64,000 bases of DNA. It comes from Oscillospiraceae bacterium (GTDB lineage: Bacteria > Bacillota > Clostridia > Oscillospirales > Oscillospiraceae). Location: contig JAFRER010000008.1 in the NCBI GenBank assembly GCA_017434755.1, positions 1-64,000 on the forward strand. Direction: 5' to 3'. Every line of letters begins with the position of its first letter. The stretch's first letter is position 1. Under the pieces are notes generated by a model, which saw only the letters and a program-made list of their open reading frames with translations, did not search any database and was not told the origin of the DNA. The position numbers and the translations under genes are program-made. This document shows, in pieces, positions 18,302-29,682 of this stretch.

Positions 18302-18330
18302 GCATATATGCAATTATCCGGAGGATAATC

Positions 18331-19236
18331 ATGCCTGAAGAAAAGAAGCTGATGTTCATTATCAATCCGGCGGCGGGCAGCAGCGGTTATAAATACAATT
18401 TCCCGGAGGCGCTCCTCTACCTGAGCACCAACGGCTTTGTGCCGTCGGTCTACTTCACCGCCGCCCGGGGCGACGCCACCAGGTTCGCGGCGGAGCATGC
18501 GCCGGAGTATGACGTGATCGCCTGCATGGGCGGAGACGGTACGCTCAGTGAGATGATCTCGGGCCTTATGCAGATCGAGGATCCGGAGAAAAGGCCTCCC
18601 GTGGGTTACTTCCCGATGGGTACCTCCAATGACGTGGCCACCACGCTCGGCCTTCCGAAGAACGATCCTTTCGCCGCGGCAAAGAAGCTCGTGGCAGGGA
18701 CTCCGCACAGATATGATGTGGGCGGATTCGGGAACGACGGATACTTCACGTATATCGCCGCATTCGGCGCGTTCACCGAGGTGAGCTATGCCACACCGCA
18801 GCTCCAGAAGAAGGCGCTCGGCCATCTTGCCTATGTGCTGCAGGGCATGGCGTTGCTTCCGAACATTGAAAGCTTCAGGACCCGCGTGGAATTCGACGAC
18901 GGCGTGATCGAGGCAGATCTCGTCTACGGCAGCCTTTCCAACTCCACCTCTGTGGCAGGGATCGTCCGCCTGAACGAGGAGATGGTCAGCCTCGGAGACG
19001 GCATGTCGGAGCTGGTGCTGGTGAAAAATCCGGAGAACATCCTTGATCTGAGCGCGATCGCTGACAGCCTGATCTCCCGTCGCTTCGACAGCGACAAGCT
19101 TATCATCCTCCATACGAAAAAAGCAAAGTTCACGTTCGAAAAGCCCGTTGCCTGGACGCGCGACGGCGAGGCCGGCGGCGAGCACCTGACGCTGGAGCTC
19201 TGCAATTACAAGGCGCCTATAAAGATGATCTTTTAG
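18331..19236 (+). CDS. diacylglycerol/lipid kinase family protein (DagK/YegS-like)
   Basis: Soluble lipid kinase of the DAGK catalytic-domain family, 301 aa, probably returning diacylglycerol to phospholipid synthesis. The nucleotide-binding motifs are INPAAGSSG near the N-terminus and ACMGGDGTLSEMISGL around residue 68; PMGTSNDVATTLGL is also typical. The exact lipid substrate cannot be told. The ribosome site is GGAGG. It is followed by asnS on the same strand with no terminator between them. Confidence 0.88.
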   Translation: MPEEKKLMFIINPAAGSSGYKYNFPEALLYLSTNGFVPSVYFTAARGDATRFAAEHAPEYDVIACMGGDGTLSEMISGLMQIEDPEKRPPVGYFPMGTSNDVATTLGLPKNDPFAAAKKLVAGTPHRYDVGGFGNDGYFTYIAAFGAFTEVSYATPQLQKKALGHLAYVLQGMALLPNIESFRTRVEFDDGVIEADLVYGSLSNSTSVAGIVRLNEEMVSLGDGMSELVLVKNPENILDLSAIADSLISRRFDSDKLIILHTKKAKFTFEKPVAWTRDGEAGGEHLTLELCNYKAPIKMIF

Positions 19237-19299
19237 TTGCCGCGGCCGAACGCCGGAAGTATAATCTTACAAAACAGACCCGGAAAGGGGAAAAGCACA

Positions 19300-20694
<1,395 letters not shown>

Positions 20695-20722
20695 GAGGAA
20701 ATAGAACTTATTGGAAAGCAAC

Positions 20723-20754
20723 AGCGGGATCTTTGCGGTCCCGCTCATTTTTTT
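20723..20754 (+). terminator. asnS terminator
   Basis: AGCGGGA / TCCCGCT stem (20723-20729 with 20739-20745) followed by CA and seven T. Confidence 0.88.
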
Positions 20755-20833
20755 CTGCCTTGCCGTCCTTCTGCTCTCCATGGTATTATTTCCATACAGA
20801 ATAAAAAAGAAATAACAGAGGGAGGAACAGATC

Positions 20834-21775
20834 TTGATCATCAAGGCGGTCAAATTCAGAAAAGACGGTTTTTATTCGCAGCCCTTCGCTTTCGGCGGAG
20901 AAGAAGGAATGGACAAGTTTGACATCCATGTCCGATATCGCGGCAGTCTGCAGAACTATCTGATCGATACGGGTGACGAAGTGATCCTTGTGGATACAGG
21001 GCTTCCCGCCGGAACGCCGGAAGAGGTGCCTGCCGAGACGAGCCTGGCCTACACGGGCAGGGACATCTGCACTTACATGGAGGCTTTTGCCGCACTGGGA
21101 TACAGACCGGAGCAGGTGAGCAAGATCCTGCTTACCCACAGGCACGCCGACCATTCCGGAGAACTGCGGTCCTTCCCGAATGCGAAGATCTATGTGAACG
21201 CGGAGGAATGCTCCGCCACAGAGCTGCAGGGAATTCCGAACATTGTTCCGGTGGAATTCACGGACGGGGCGTACTATAATTTCCCCGAAAGCCAGAAGAT
21301 CGCCGAGGGGATCCGGCTGATCCGGGCAAAGGGACATACGAACGGCAACAGCATCATCATAGCCGAAAATGATGGCCTGTTCTATATGATGCACGGGGAT
21401 ATCACCTATGTGGACGAGGCACTGTATGAGGATAAGCTCTCCGTCGTCTTTGACGATCTTTCCGCGGCACGGGAGACCCAGGACCGCATCCGCGCCTTTA
21501 TCCGCAGCCATCCCACGGTCTATATGGGCACCCATACCCCGCAGGGCTATGAGAATCTGGAGGCAAAGCGCGTGATGGATCTGGACCGGCCCGTGGAGAC
21601 GATTCCGGCGGAAATCGACTTCACCGCGCAGCAGGCGAGCGGCCGATATGTCTGCTCTGTCTGCGGCTATGTGTATGATCCTGCGGAACACGACGGAGTT
21701 GCCTTCGAGGATCTCCCGGATGACTGGAAATGCCCGCGCTGCAGGCAGCCCAAGGAGAAGTTCAACATGGCCTGA
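20834..21775 (+). CDS. metallo-beta-lactamase-fold hydrolase fused to rubredoxin
   Basis: A 313-aa two-domain protein starting at TTG, 7 nt after GGAGGAAC. Residues 1 to about 255 are an MBL-fold hydrolase of the lactonase-like group, with metal ligands HRHADH at 102-107, a GHTNGNS motif and a later aspartate in MMHGD. Residues 271-313 are a rubredoxin: CSVC at 274-277 and CPRC at 300-303 bind one iron, with DLPDDWKCP between. The rubredoxin loop is shorter than in free rubredoxins. Substrate and electron partner are unknown; a redox-linked hydrolase or flavoprotein-independent reductase is possible. Confidence 0.88.
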   Translation: MIIKAVKFRKDGFYSQPFAFGGEEGMDKFDIHVRYRGSLQNYLIDTGDEVILVDTGLPAGTPEEVPAETSLAYTGRDICTYMEAFAALGYRPEQVSKILLTHRHADHSGELRSFPNAKIYVNAEECSATELQGIPNIVPVEFTDGAYYNFPESQKIAEGIRLIRAKGHTNGNSIIIAENDGLFYMMHGDITYVDEALYEDKLSVVFDDLSAARETQDRIRAFIRSHPTVYMGTHTPQGYENLEAKRVMDLDRPVETIPAEIDFTAQQASGRYVCSVCGYVYDPAEHDGVAFEDLPDDWKCPRCRQPKEKFNMA

Positions 21776-21817
21776 ACACGGCCGGAAAAGCGATTAAGCA
21801 GTCAACAATAAAACAGC

Positions 21818-21866
21818 ACCCGGCGGCAAAGAGGGTAGGGTTCTTTGTTGCCGGGTATTGTTTTTT
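21818..21866 (+). terminator. terminator of the MBL-rubredoxin gene
   Basis: 15-bp stem with two G-U pairs (21818-21832 with 21842-21856), then ATTG and six T. The rest of the 378-bp gap up to the AMP-ligase gene (21867-22153) is AT-rich and shows only short open stretches without ribosome sites. Confidence 0.88.
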
Positions 21867-22153
21867 CTATAGCATGAAACGATGATGAAATGCCTGTTGG
21901 TGGCTGCGGCTTAAGATTTGCATATGAGGACGGTAGGGAAGAAAATAAAACACGGATTATTCCTGAATAATAACAAGATAGCTTGAACGGATCGAGTATG
22001 AAAAAGTCGACATTCCGAGGATAATTGAAACGAACACATAATGGACCCGGGGCGCACCAAAATGGGCGGCTGGGTTCATCGTGTGTTCGTACAGGAAAAT
22101 CAGCCTTTCCGGGCATAAAGAGAGCGCTCCTTCAAAGGAAGAAGCGCGGGAAA

Positions 22154-23911
22154 TCATCTTAGGTCATTAGCTGGTATCAGATTCATTCTGTCTTCACGCA
22201 ATGAGGCTACGTCTCTTTTTCCGTTGCTGTGGACCGGCATAGAAGATCTGACTTTGTAATAATTTGGTACCATATAATCAGGTAGGGATTCCTGCAAATG
22301 CTTATGAATCCGAGAAAGTGAGAGTTCTGTATTGATATTTGTTTGGCGGAAAACGATATGTGCCACGAGCGCATTTCCCGAAGAGGTATTTACATTTACC
22401 ACTTTGCATTGATTAACGGTCTCTTCTCTGAATATTTCTTCTTCAATGTCGAATAAGTAGACGATTTCTCCATTATCTCTGCAAAAATGATCAGTTGCAC
22501 GGCCGAGAACAAAGACCTCTCCATCTTCATCTACATAACCGATATCCCCTGTGCAGCCCCAGATGTTTCCGTTCTCGTCTGTTTTGAAAAACTCTGCAGT
22601 GGCGCTTGGATTTTTATAATACCCTTTCATCCGAGCAGGGGAGATAACACGCAGTTCGCCGTGATGACCATATGGTAGTTCTTTTCCTGTACTGATATCA
22701 AAGGCACTGACCGTAACGCCTAATATAGGATAGCCGCAGCCACCTTGCTTATCGTGATAATTCTCAGCATCTGTGGTACCAGTTATTTCGCTTCCCAATT
22801 CGCACATCCCATACCCTTTATAGAACTTTCTCCGGCATCCACACTTTCTGAAATATGCGTTGATTCTCGAATCATCTTGAGGCAGTATTTTCTCTCCTCC
22901 AGTAATGGGATATTTCATGTTGGATAAATCAATTGATTCACCGGAATTAACAATATGAATCCAAAGGCTAGTTGCCGTGAGTGTAATGGAAGGCTTATAT
23001 TTTTTCAGATCCTTCAAAAAAGATTCTTTGCTAAATTTCGGCTCAGGAATAACAACGAAGCCTTTGGCCAACGGCATCAAGATGGAATACACAATTCCAG
23101 TCGAAAACCACACAGGTATCATTTGCAGAAAAGAATCTCCGCGTTTGAACTGCATGCTTGAAACACCATAGTTTGCTATCATCGCATTAATGCCATCATT
23201 CGTCAACTGAATTCCTTTTGACGCTCCGGTAGAACCAGAAGAGTAAACCATTACCATTGGTGTTCCCGGCTGGTAAAGAACGTCTGGGTTGCCAGAAAAC
23301 AGCTGACTTAAGGCGCAGAATTCATTCCACTTCAAAAAGCGCTGCTTACCGCTTCCCTGTTGTGAAATCTTTTTTGCTTCACTTCTGAGATACATCAATT
23401 TTGAAAAAAGTGGAGGAATAGAATTTGTTGCAGGAATAATCACAACATTTTCAATGCATGTCTGAGGTAGTGCTGCTTTGATATATGAATACATTGCATC
23501 GAGGATAAAAATCCATTTTGCCTCAGTGTCATTGATTCGGTCGATCATCTGATCTCTGGTAAATAATGGGTTAATGAAATTTGCAATGGCACCAATCCGG
23601 CTACACGCTAACACAATATAAATCGCCTCCGGCACACCGGCAGTACAAAGGTTAACACAGTCACCGGGACGAATCCCGATTTGCCTGAGAGCCCTTGCGC
23701 AGATTTCCACACGGTCAAAAAGTGAACGGTAGCGTATTTTATTTCCGTAATATAAAAGCGCAATATCTTCCTGATATTCTTTATTGTTTTCATAGATATT
23801 CTGAAAAACCGTGCTCTGTGGGACCTTGATTGCAAGATCCTTTGCAGTGTAGTATTTCAGCCAAGGTTTGTCGATGGAAGGGTAACCGGTTAATAATTTT
23901 TTCTCAGGCAT
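22154..23911 (-). CDS. AMP-dependent acyl-CoA/aryl ligase family protein
   Basis: Adenylate-forming enzyme of 585 aa that activates a carboxylic acid as an acyl-AMP. The start follows GGAGG; a start seven codons upstream overlaps that site. The P-loop is MVYSSGSTGASKGIQLT, the A5 region is YGMCELGSEITG, the A7/A8 motif is GCTGDIGYVDEDG, and the C-terminal catalytic lysine is in HSNGKRDV. Nothing in the neighbourhood shows the substrate, and no carrier protein or CoA-using partner is adjacent. Base composition is visibly AT-richer than neighbours, suggesting transfer. The divergent XRE gene shares its upstream region. Confidence 0.85.
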   Translation of the reverse strand: MPEKKLLTGYPSIDKPWLKYYTAKDLAIKVPQSTVFQNIYENNKEYQEDIALLYYGNKIRYRSLFDRVEICARALRQIGIRPGDCVNLCTAGVPEAIYIVLACSRIGAIANFINPLFTRDQMIDRINDTEAKWIFILDAMYSYIKAALPQTCIENVVIIPATNSIPPLFSKLMYLRSEAKKISQQGSGKQRFLKWNEFCALSQLFSGNPDVLYQPGTPMVMVYSSGSTGASKGIQLTNDGINAMIANYGVSSMQFKRGDSFLQMIPVWFSTGIVYSILMPLAKGFVVIPEPKFSKESFLKDLKKYKPSITLTATSLWIHIVNSGESIDLSNMKYPITGGEKILPQDDSRINAYFRKCGCRRKFYKGYGMCELGSEITGTTDAENYHDKQGGCGYPILGVTVSAFDISTGKELPYGHHGELRVISPARMKGYYKNPSATAEFFKTDENGNIWGCTGDIGYVDEDGEVFVLGRATDHFCRDNGEIVYLFDIEEEIFREETVNQCKVVNVNTSSGNALVAHIVFRQTNINTELSLSRIHKHLQESLPDYMVPNYYKVRSSMPVHSNGKRDVASLREDRMNLIPANDLR

Positions 23912-24006
23912 GGTTGATGTCCTCCACTTCAAAAAAGTTCTTCGTTATAATGAAAGCTGTTTTATTTTTGCCAGATAACACTTTCTTAAATTATGAAGAA
24001 ACTAAT

Positions 24007-24036
24007 TTGATACTTTACTGCATTTTGCGGTAGAAT
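24007..24036 (+). promoter_or_regulatory. promoter of the XRE regulator
   Basis: TTGATA (24007-24012), 18-bp spacer, TAGAAT (24031-24036). The spacer and -10 region overlap the inverted-repeat operator described next. A weaker minus-strand candidate (TTGCAT-17-TAAAGT) for the ligase gene overlaps the same bases. Confidence 0.55.
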
Positions 24037-24057
24037 GCAATACAACAAAATGCAGTA
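24016..24057. promoter_or_regulatory. 12-bp inverted-repeat operator
   Basis: TACTGCATTTTG (24016-24027) and its perfect complement CAAAATGCAGTA (24046-24057) flank 18 bp that contain a third, imperfect copy, TAGAATGCAATA. It sits in the divergent promoter region between the AMP-ligase and the XRE gene and is the natural target for that regulator. Confidence 0.65.
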
Positions 24058-24093
24058 TGTTATTATTCCCTGTAATATAAAGGGGGTGGTAGC

Positions 24094-24306
24094 ATGTATT
24101 CTCGGGTGCGGGATCTGCGCGAAGACCGCGATCTGACACAGCGGGAATTGGCTGCCCACCTCTGTTGCTCACAGCAGGTATACAGCAACTATGAGCTCGG
24201 GCAAAGAGATATTCCTACAGATATACTGATTAAGCTTTCAAGATTCTATGGAGTATCCACTGACTACATCCTTGGGCTGACAAATAATCCCAAACAAATG
24301 AAGTGA
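24094..24306 (+). CDS. small XRE-family helix-turn-helix regulator
   Basis: A 70-aa protein that is only a Cro/CI-type DNA-binding domain: VRDLREDRDLTQRELAAHL, then QQVYSNYELGQRDIPTDILI and YGVSTDYILGL. It probably binds DNA as a dimer. The ribosome site is AAAGGGGGTGG. Divergent from the ligase gene with an inverted repeat between them, so autoregulation and control of the ligase are likely. It ends at a clear terminator. Confidence 0.88.
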   Translation: MYSRVRDLREDRDLTQRELAAHLCCSQQVYSNYELGQRDIPTDILIKLSRFYGVSTDYILGLTNNPKQMK

Positions 24307-24316
24307 AATAAAAAGA

Positions 24317-24351
24317 CGGTGCCGGAATAGATCAGTCCGGCACCGCTTTCT
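24317..24351 (+). terminator. terminator of the XRE gene
   Basis: CGGTGCCGG / CCGGCACCG stem (24317-24325 with 24337-24345) followed by CTTTCTT. Confidence 0.8.
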
Positions 24352-24555
24352 TATTTATATAGATTTAAAGATTTAAACAAGCACAAGTTTTCCTTGCCAT
24401 ATGATTTCATGACTATGATTTTCCGATATAAATAATGTATAATAAAATAAGAATCACGGGATCGGAAGAACACAAAATAGATCGTCCGGGATTTATATAC
24501 ATTTGCAGAAAGCCTGCGGCAACAGCAGACAGAATAACAGGAAGGAAACAATACC

Positions 24556-25695
24556 ATGAAGCTGATCCATCTGTCGGACCTGCATCTGGGCAAGCGGGTA
24601 AATGAATACTCCATGCTGGAGGATCAGGAATACATCCTGAAAAAGATCCTCGGCGTGATCGATGAGGAAAAGCCGGACGCCGTTATCATAGCGGGGGATG
24701 TCTACGACAAGTCCGTCCCCTCCGCGGAGGCCGTCAGCCTGTTTGACGATTTTCTCGTGAGCCTTTCCGGAAGGGCGCTCAAGGTCTTCGTCATCAGCGG
24801 CAACCACGATTCCGCCGAGCGCATAGCCTTCGGCTCGCGGATCATGGACGCCGGCGGGATCCACCTTTCCCCGGTCTATGACGGCGCGGTGAAGCCCGTC
24901 ACCCTGCGGGACGGCTTCGGCGAGGTGGAGATCTATATGCTCCCCTTCCTCAAGCCCGCCCATGTCCGGCGCTTCTTCCCGGAAAGAGAGATCGCAAGCT
25001 ATACGGACGCCCTGCGCTGTGCCGTGGAGGCGATGCAGATCGATACGGCAAAGAGGAATGTGCTCATCACACACCAGTTCGTCACGGGGGCCTCCCGCAC
25101 CGAGTCGGAAGAGGTTTCCGTCGGCGGAACGGACAATGTGGACGCCGAGGTCTTTGCGGACTTCGACTATGTTGCCCTCGGGCATCTGCACGCTCCGCAG
25201 AACTGCGATTCCGAGCGCATCCGCTACTGCGGAACGCCCCTGAAGTATTCGTTCTCTGAGGCAAAGGACAGCAAGTCTGTCACGGTGGCGGAGCTGGGCG
25301 AGAAGGGAAGCCTGTCCGTGCGGACCGTGCCGCTCATTCCCCGCCGCGACATGGTCGAACTGAAGGGGACCTATATGGACCTCACCTACAGACCATTCTA
25401 TGAAAACACCACCTGGCAGGAGGACTATACGCACATCACCCTCACGGATGAGGAGGACATTCCCGACGCCATCGGAAAGCTGCGCACAGTTTACCGCAAC
25501 CTGATGAAGCTCAGCTATGACAATGCGCGAACCCGCGGAAACGCTGCGGTCACGGGCGCGGAGGCGGTGGAGAGGAAAACACCCTTCGAGTTGTTTTCGG
25601 AATTCTACAAGCTGCAGAACAACCGGCCCATGAGCGGCGAGCAGAGCGCGTTCATGTCGGACCTGATCGAAAGAACATGGGGGGCTGAGCCATGA
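24556..25695 (+). CDS. sbcD: nuclease subunit SbcD (Mre11-like)
   Basis: Metal-dependent nuclease subunit of SbcCD, 379 aa, acting on hairpins and blocked DNA ends. Phosphoesterase motifs are LSDLHLGKRV, IIAGDVYDKSVPS, VISGNHDSAER, ITHQFV and LGHLHAPQ. The ribosome site is AGGAAGG. It overlaps sbcC by four bases (ATGA). Confidence 0.97.
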   Translation: MKLIHLSDLHLGKRVNEYSMLEDQEYILKKILGVIDEEKPDAVIIAGDVYDKSVPSAEAVSLFDDFLVSLSGRALKVFVISGNHDSAERIAFGSRIMDAGGIHLSPVYDGAVKPVTLRDGFGEVEIYMLPFLKPAHVRRFFPEREIASYTDALRCAVEAMQIDTAKRNVLITHQFVTGASRTESEEVSVGGTDNVDAEVFADFDYVALGHLHAPQNCDSERIRYCGTPLKYSFSEAKDSKSVTVAELGEKGSLSVRTVPLIPRRDMVELKGTYMDLTYRPFYENTTWQEDYTHITLTDEEDIPDAIGKLRTVYRNLMKLSYDNARTRGNAAVTGAEAVERKTPFELFSEFYKLQNNRPMSGEQSAFMSDLIERTWGAEP

Positions 25696-28457
25696 GACCG
25701 CTTAAACTGAAGATGACCGCCTTCGGCCCGTATGCCGGGACCGCCGAGCTGAAGCTCGAAGACCTCGGGACCGGCGGGATCTACCTGATCACCGGCGATA
25801 CGGGCGCCGGGAAGACCACCATTTTCGACGCCATCACCTATGCCCTTTACGGTGCGCCGAGCGGCACCGTACGCGAACCCTCGATGCTCCGCTCGAAATA
25901 CGCCGCTCCGGAAACTCCCACTGAGGTGGAGCTCACGTTTGAATATGCCGGAAAGACCTACACGGTGAAGCGCAGCCCCGAGTATGAGAGACCGAAAGCC
26001 AGGGGCGAGGGCTTTACGAAAAAACCCGCGGATGCCGAGCTGAAATATCCGGACGGGCGCGTGATCTCGAAAACGAATGAGGTGAGCGCGGCGGTTCGCG
26101 ACATCATGGGCGTGGACCGCAGCCAGTTCATGCAGATCGCCATGATCGCCCAGGGGGATTTCCTCAAGCTGCTGCTTGCCTCCACGGACGAGAGAAAGGC
26201 GATCTTCCGCCGGATATTCAAAACGCAGACCTATCTGAATCTGCAGGAGGAGCTCAAACGGCAGGCAAAGACGCTCGACGATCAGTGCACGGCGGCGAAA
26301 AACAGCCTGAAGCAGTATATAAACGACATTGCCGCCGCCGAGACGGACGTCCTGAGCATAGATGTCGAAAAGGCGAAAGCTGGAGAGATGCCCCTTGCCG
26401 AGACCCTTGTCCTGCTGGATAAGCTCATCGGGCAGGACGGCGCGGCCGATTTGGCGCTGGAAGCGGCTGCGGAGAGCGTCCGGAAGGAGCTGGAGGCGGT
26501 CAATGCCGCGCTGACGAAGGTCGAGGCGCGGAAGAAGACGCAGGAGACACTTGCGCAGACGGAAAGGGAACGGGAGAAAGAGAAGCTGCGCTGCGAGAAC
26601 CTTCAGAAGGGCTATGCCGCTCTGAAGGAGAAACAGCCGCAGATGGACGCGCTTTCTGGCGAGCGTGCCCGGATAGAGGCGGAGCGCGAGCGCTACAGAG
26701 CCCAGAGCGAGCTGGTCCTGAAGATCCGGTCGGCGGAAAAAGACCTTGCGGACAAAAAGACCGAGGCGGAGAGCAAAAGCGCAAAGTACGCTGCGGACGA
26801 TGCCGCTCTGAAAGGTCTCAGAGAGGAACTGAACGGTCTGGCCGATGCAGGGGAGACAAAGCAGAAGCTGGAGTCGGACAGAAAGGAGGCAGGAGAGAAA
26901 GAGCAGAGCTTCTCCGATCTTGCGGATTCCGTCCGGGATTACCGCACGAAAAAACAGAACTTCCTGACGCTGCAGGAGCAGTATGTTCAGGCTTCCGGCA
27001 GGAGTTCGGCGGCCGAAGAGGACTACAGCCGGAAAAACAGGGCCTTCCTGGATGAACAGGCCGGCATCCTTGCGGAAAGTCTGGAGCCGGGGAAAGCCTG
27101 CCCCGTGTGCGGCTCCCTTACGCATCCCCGTCCTGCCGGCAAGTCCGAGAACGCGCCGACGGAGGAGCAGCTGAAAAAGGCGAAAAAGCTTGCCGAAGAC
27201 ACGGCAAAGACCGCAGCGGACCTGAGCAGCCGGTGCGCGTCGGCGAAGGGCGAGGCGCTGGCGCTCGGAGATACGATAAAAAAACAGCTGGGTGACGCAG
27301 GCGCGGAGGTCAGCTTCGACAACATCGATGAATACATACGCAGCGGCAGGGCGGAAGCGGCTGCCGCCATAGAGAGACTTCGCGCCGAGATCGAAAAAGA
27401 GGAAAAAAGGATCGCCCGGCGGGAAGAGCTGAACAGGATCCTGCCGGACAGGGAAAAGGTGCTCGCAGCCCTGAAACAGGAGATCGATGTCCTGACGAAC
27501 ACCTTATCGGCCTTCTCCGCCTCTGTTGCTTCCGACCGGGAACACTACGAGGCGGTGAAGAAAACGCTGCGCTTTGAAACCGGCGGAGAAGCGGAAGCCC
27601 GGATCAGGGAGATCCGGACGGAAGAGGAAATCTATAAGACGGAACTGACGACCGCGGAAAACGCCTTCCGGAATTCCGAACAGAACCTCCGGACGCTGGA
27701 GGGCTCGATCTCAAGCCTGAGGGGACAGCTTTCCGAAGACCTCGGCATCGATGAGCAGACGGAGAGGGAGAAGAAGGATCTGCTCACCGCCCGGGAGGAG
27801 GAGATCTCCGGGAAACGCACCGTCCTCTTCTCAAGGAAAACGGCAAACGAACGGATCCGGGAGAATATCAAGGCGAAGGCCGGTGATCTCGAGAGTCTCG
27901 AAAGCCGGTATGCATGGGTCCGGGCGCTTTCGAACACCGCCAACGGCAGCATTGCGGGAAAAGAGAAAGTAATGCTCGAGACCTATATCCAGATGACCTA
28001 TTTCGACAGGATCATCGCTCGGGCGAATACACGGCTGCTGGTGATGTCCGGCCAGCAGTACGAACTCAAGCGCCGTGAAGCGGCGGGGGACCTGCGCGGC
28101 CAAAGCGGGCTTGACCTTGACGTGATAGACCATTACAATGGAACTGTCCGGAGCGTCCGGACGCTTTCGGGAGGGGAATCCTTCAAGGCCTCGCTTTCGC
28201 TGGCGCTGGGGCTTTCGGATGAGATCCAGGCCTCTGCGGGCGGTGTGAGGCTCGACACCATGTTTGTGGACGAAGGCTTCGGCTCACTGGACGAGGAGTC
28301 CCTCGATCAGGCAATGAACGCGCTGGCCGGGCTTGCCGAAGGGAACCGGCTGGTGGGCATCATCTCACATGTGGCAGAGCTGAAGAACAGGATCGACCGG
28401 CAGATCGTCGTGACAAAGGAAAAAGAAGGCGGCAGCAGAGCGTCGATAATTGTGTGA
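25692..28457 (+). CDS. sbcC: ATPase subunit SbcC (Rad50-like)
   Basis: Rad50-type ATPase, 921 aa. N-terminal Walker [17 protein letters not shown], then a long coiled coil interrupted near its middle by the zinc hook [11 protein letters not shown] second coiled coil leads to the signature [19 protein letters not shown] and Walker [16 protein letters not shown]. The protein is at the short end of the bacterial SbcC range. Translational coupling to sbcD through ATGA supports a 1:1 complex. Confidence 0.97.
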   Translation: MRPLKLKMTAFGPYAGTAELKLEDLGTGGIYLITGDTGAGKTTIFDAITYALYGAPSGTVREPSMLRSKYAAPETPTEVELTFEYAGKTYTVKRSPEYERPKARGEGFTKKPADAELKYPDGRVISKTNEVSAAVRDIMGVDRSQFMQIAMIAQGDFLKLLLASTDERKAIFRRIFKTQTYLNLQEELKRQAKTLDDQCTAAKNSLKQYINDIAAAETDVLSIDVEKAKAGEMPLAETLVLLDKLIGQDGAADLALEAAAESVRKELEAVNAALTKVEARKKTQETLAQTEREREKEKLRCENLQKGYAALKEKQPQMDALSGERARIEAERERYRAQSELVLKIRSAEKDLADKKTEAESKSAKYAADDAALKGLREELNGLADAGETKQKLESDRKEAGEKEQSFSDLADSVRDYRTKKQNFLTLQEQYVQASGRSSAAEEDYSRKNRAFLDEQAGILAESLEPGKACPVCGSLTHPRPAGKSENAPTEEQLKKAKKLAEDTAKTAADLSSRCASAKGEALALGDTIKKQLGDAGAEVSFDNIDEYIRSGRAEAAAAIERLRAEIEKEEKRIARREELNRILPDREKVLAALKQEIDVLTNTLSAFSASVASDREHYEAVKKTLRFETGGEAEARIREIRTEEEIYKTELTTAENAFRNSEQNLRTLEGSISSLRGQLSEDLGIDEQTEREKKDLLTAREEEISGKRTVLFSRKTANERIRENIKAKAGDLESLESRYAWVRALSNTANGSIAGKEKVMLETYIQMTYFDRIIARANTRLLVMSGQQYELKRREAAGDLRGQSGLDLDVIDHYNGTVRSVRTLSGGESFKASLSLALGLSDEIQASAGGVRLDTMFVDEGFGSLDEESLDQAMNALAGLAEGNRLVGIISHVAELKNRIDRQIVVTKEKEGGSRASIIV

Positions 28458-28464
28458 AAAAAGA

Positions 28465-28491
28465 AAAACCCCGGGTATCCGGGGTTTTCTT
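28465..28491 (+). terminator. sbcDC terminator
   Basis: ACCCCGG / CCGGGGT stem with loop GTAT followed by TTTTC. Confidence 0.85.
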
Positions 28492-28572
28492 TGTTGGCAA
28501 TCTGTGCCGCAATATGGTATTTTTAATAGTAGATATAAAGAAATCTGTTTGAAAGGCCGGGAGGTATTCATT

Positions 28573-29634
28573 ATGCTGCATCTTTCCTACGAGCAGGAGA
28601 TCACACTGATCGAGCACATGCTCAAGGCGCTGAACGTCTCCGAAAGCGACGCGGCTTCGCTTGCCGCTGTTGTCACCCACTCTGATTTCACCGGAACCTA
28701 TTCCCACGGACTGTCCCGTTTCTGCACCTATGTCCGGCAGTATATGGCGGGCGCCCTGGTGGCGCAGCCCGACTTCCGCTGCGTGAAGGACGCGGACGCC
28801 TCCCTCGCCTTCGACTGCGGCGGAGGCTCCGGTATCGTGGCGGTAAACCGCGTATATGACGCGGTGCTCGAACGCGCCCGCAAGTACGGTGTTGCCGCCG
28901 GCGTGGGCCGCAACAGCGCGAACATCGGCTGCGGCGGCTACTACGGCCACCGCATGGCGGAGGACAATATGATCGGGATCGTTGTGAGCAACACCTATCC
29001 CTGCATGGCCCCCTTCGGCGGCGCGGACCGCCTCATCGGCACGAACCCCATCATCCTCGGCTGCCCCACCACCGATCCCGCCCGCCCGATCGTGATCGAC
29101 ATTTCCACCAGCGGCGTCGCCATCGGCAAAGTCCAGGCCTACCGCCGCGAGAACAGGGAGATGCCGGAGGGCTGGGCCAATGACTATGACGGCAACCCCA
29201 CCACCGATCCGCATGTCGCCTACTGCGTCCGCCCCGTGGGCGGCCACAAGGGCTACGGCCTCGCCGTGTTTGTGGATATGTTCGGCGGCGTTCTTTCCGA
29301 TGCGCTCACCAGCGCCGAGATCCCCTTCGTGGAGGATCTGAAGCCCGAGCAGACCGGCTTTGCCGTGATCCTGCTGGACATTGCGCATTTCCTCAATGTG
29401 GACCGCTTCAAGGAGCATGCCTCAGCTTATGCGGAGATGCTCAAGAACAGCCGGACCGCTACCGGTGTGAAGGAGATTTTCATGCCCGGGGAGATCGAGG
29501 CCCGTCTGATCGAGGAGCGGAAGGTCACCGGAACGGAATTTTCGGATGCACTCCAGGCAGAACTGGAGGATCTCGCGCGGCAGATCGGCGCCATCGGCGC
29601 GGACGGAAAGCTCACGGATCTGCTCTCTGCCTGA
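28573..29634 (+). CDS. malate/L-lactate dehydrogenase family oxidoreductase
   Basis: NAD(P)-dependent 2-hydroxyacid dehydrogenase of the Ldh_2 family (malate, ureidoglycolate or L-sulfolactate dehydrogenase-like), 353 aa. The start follows GGGAGG. Recognisable segments are SHGLSRFCTYVRQ, VGRNSANIGCGGYYGHRMA, GTNPIILGCPTTD and the late GGHKGYGLAVFVDMFGGVLS. The substrate cannot be assigned from context because neighbours are unrelated. Confidence 0.88.
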   Translation: MLHLSYEQEITLIEHMLKALNVSESDAASLAAVVTHSDFTGTYSHGLSRFCTYVRQYMAGALVAQPDFRCVKDADASLAFDCGGGSGIVAVNRVYDAVLERARKYGVAAGVGRNSANIGCGGYYGHRMAEDNMIGIVVSNTYPCMAPFGGADRLIGTNPIILGCPTTDPARPIVIDISTSGVAIGKVQAYRRENREMPEGWANDYDGNPTTDPHVAYCVRPVGGHKGYGLAVFVDMFGGVLSDALTSAEIPFVEDLKPEQTGFAVILLDIAHFLNVDRFKEHASAYAEMLKNSRTATGVKEIFMPGEIEARLIEERKVTGTEFSDALQAELEDLARQIGAIGADGKLTDLLSA

Positions 29635-29644
29635 TGAAGCGAAT

Positions 29645-29682
29645 AAAAAAAGCACCCCCGAACGGGGGTGCTTTTTTTATTC
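29645..29682. terminator. bidirectional terminator
   Basis: AGCACCCCC / GGGGGTGCT stem (29651-29659 with 29664-29672), flanked by an A tract on the left and seven T on the right, so it serves the convergent dehydrogenase and membrane-regulator genes. Confidence 0.92.

Noticed and set aside
21878..21970. Short peptide-like stretch MPVGGCGLRFAYEDG and a second one a little downstream
   Set aside because: They look like possible C-terminal remnants of a lost gene, but there is no ribosome site and each is under 30 codons; a remnant cannot be shown.
21802..22116. Minus-strand open frame of about 100 codons between the MBL-rubredoxin and ligase genes
   Set aside because: It runs through a clear terminator stem, has no SD and no similarity to a protein family that I recognise.
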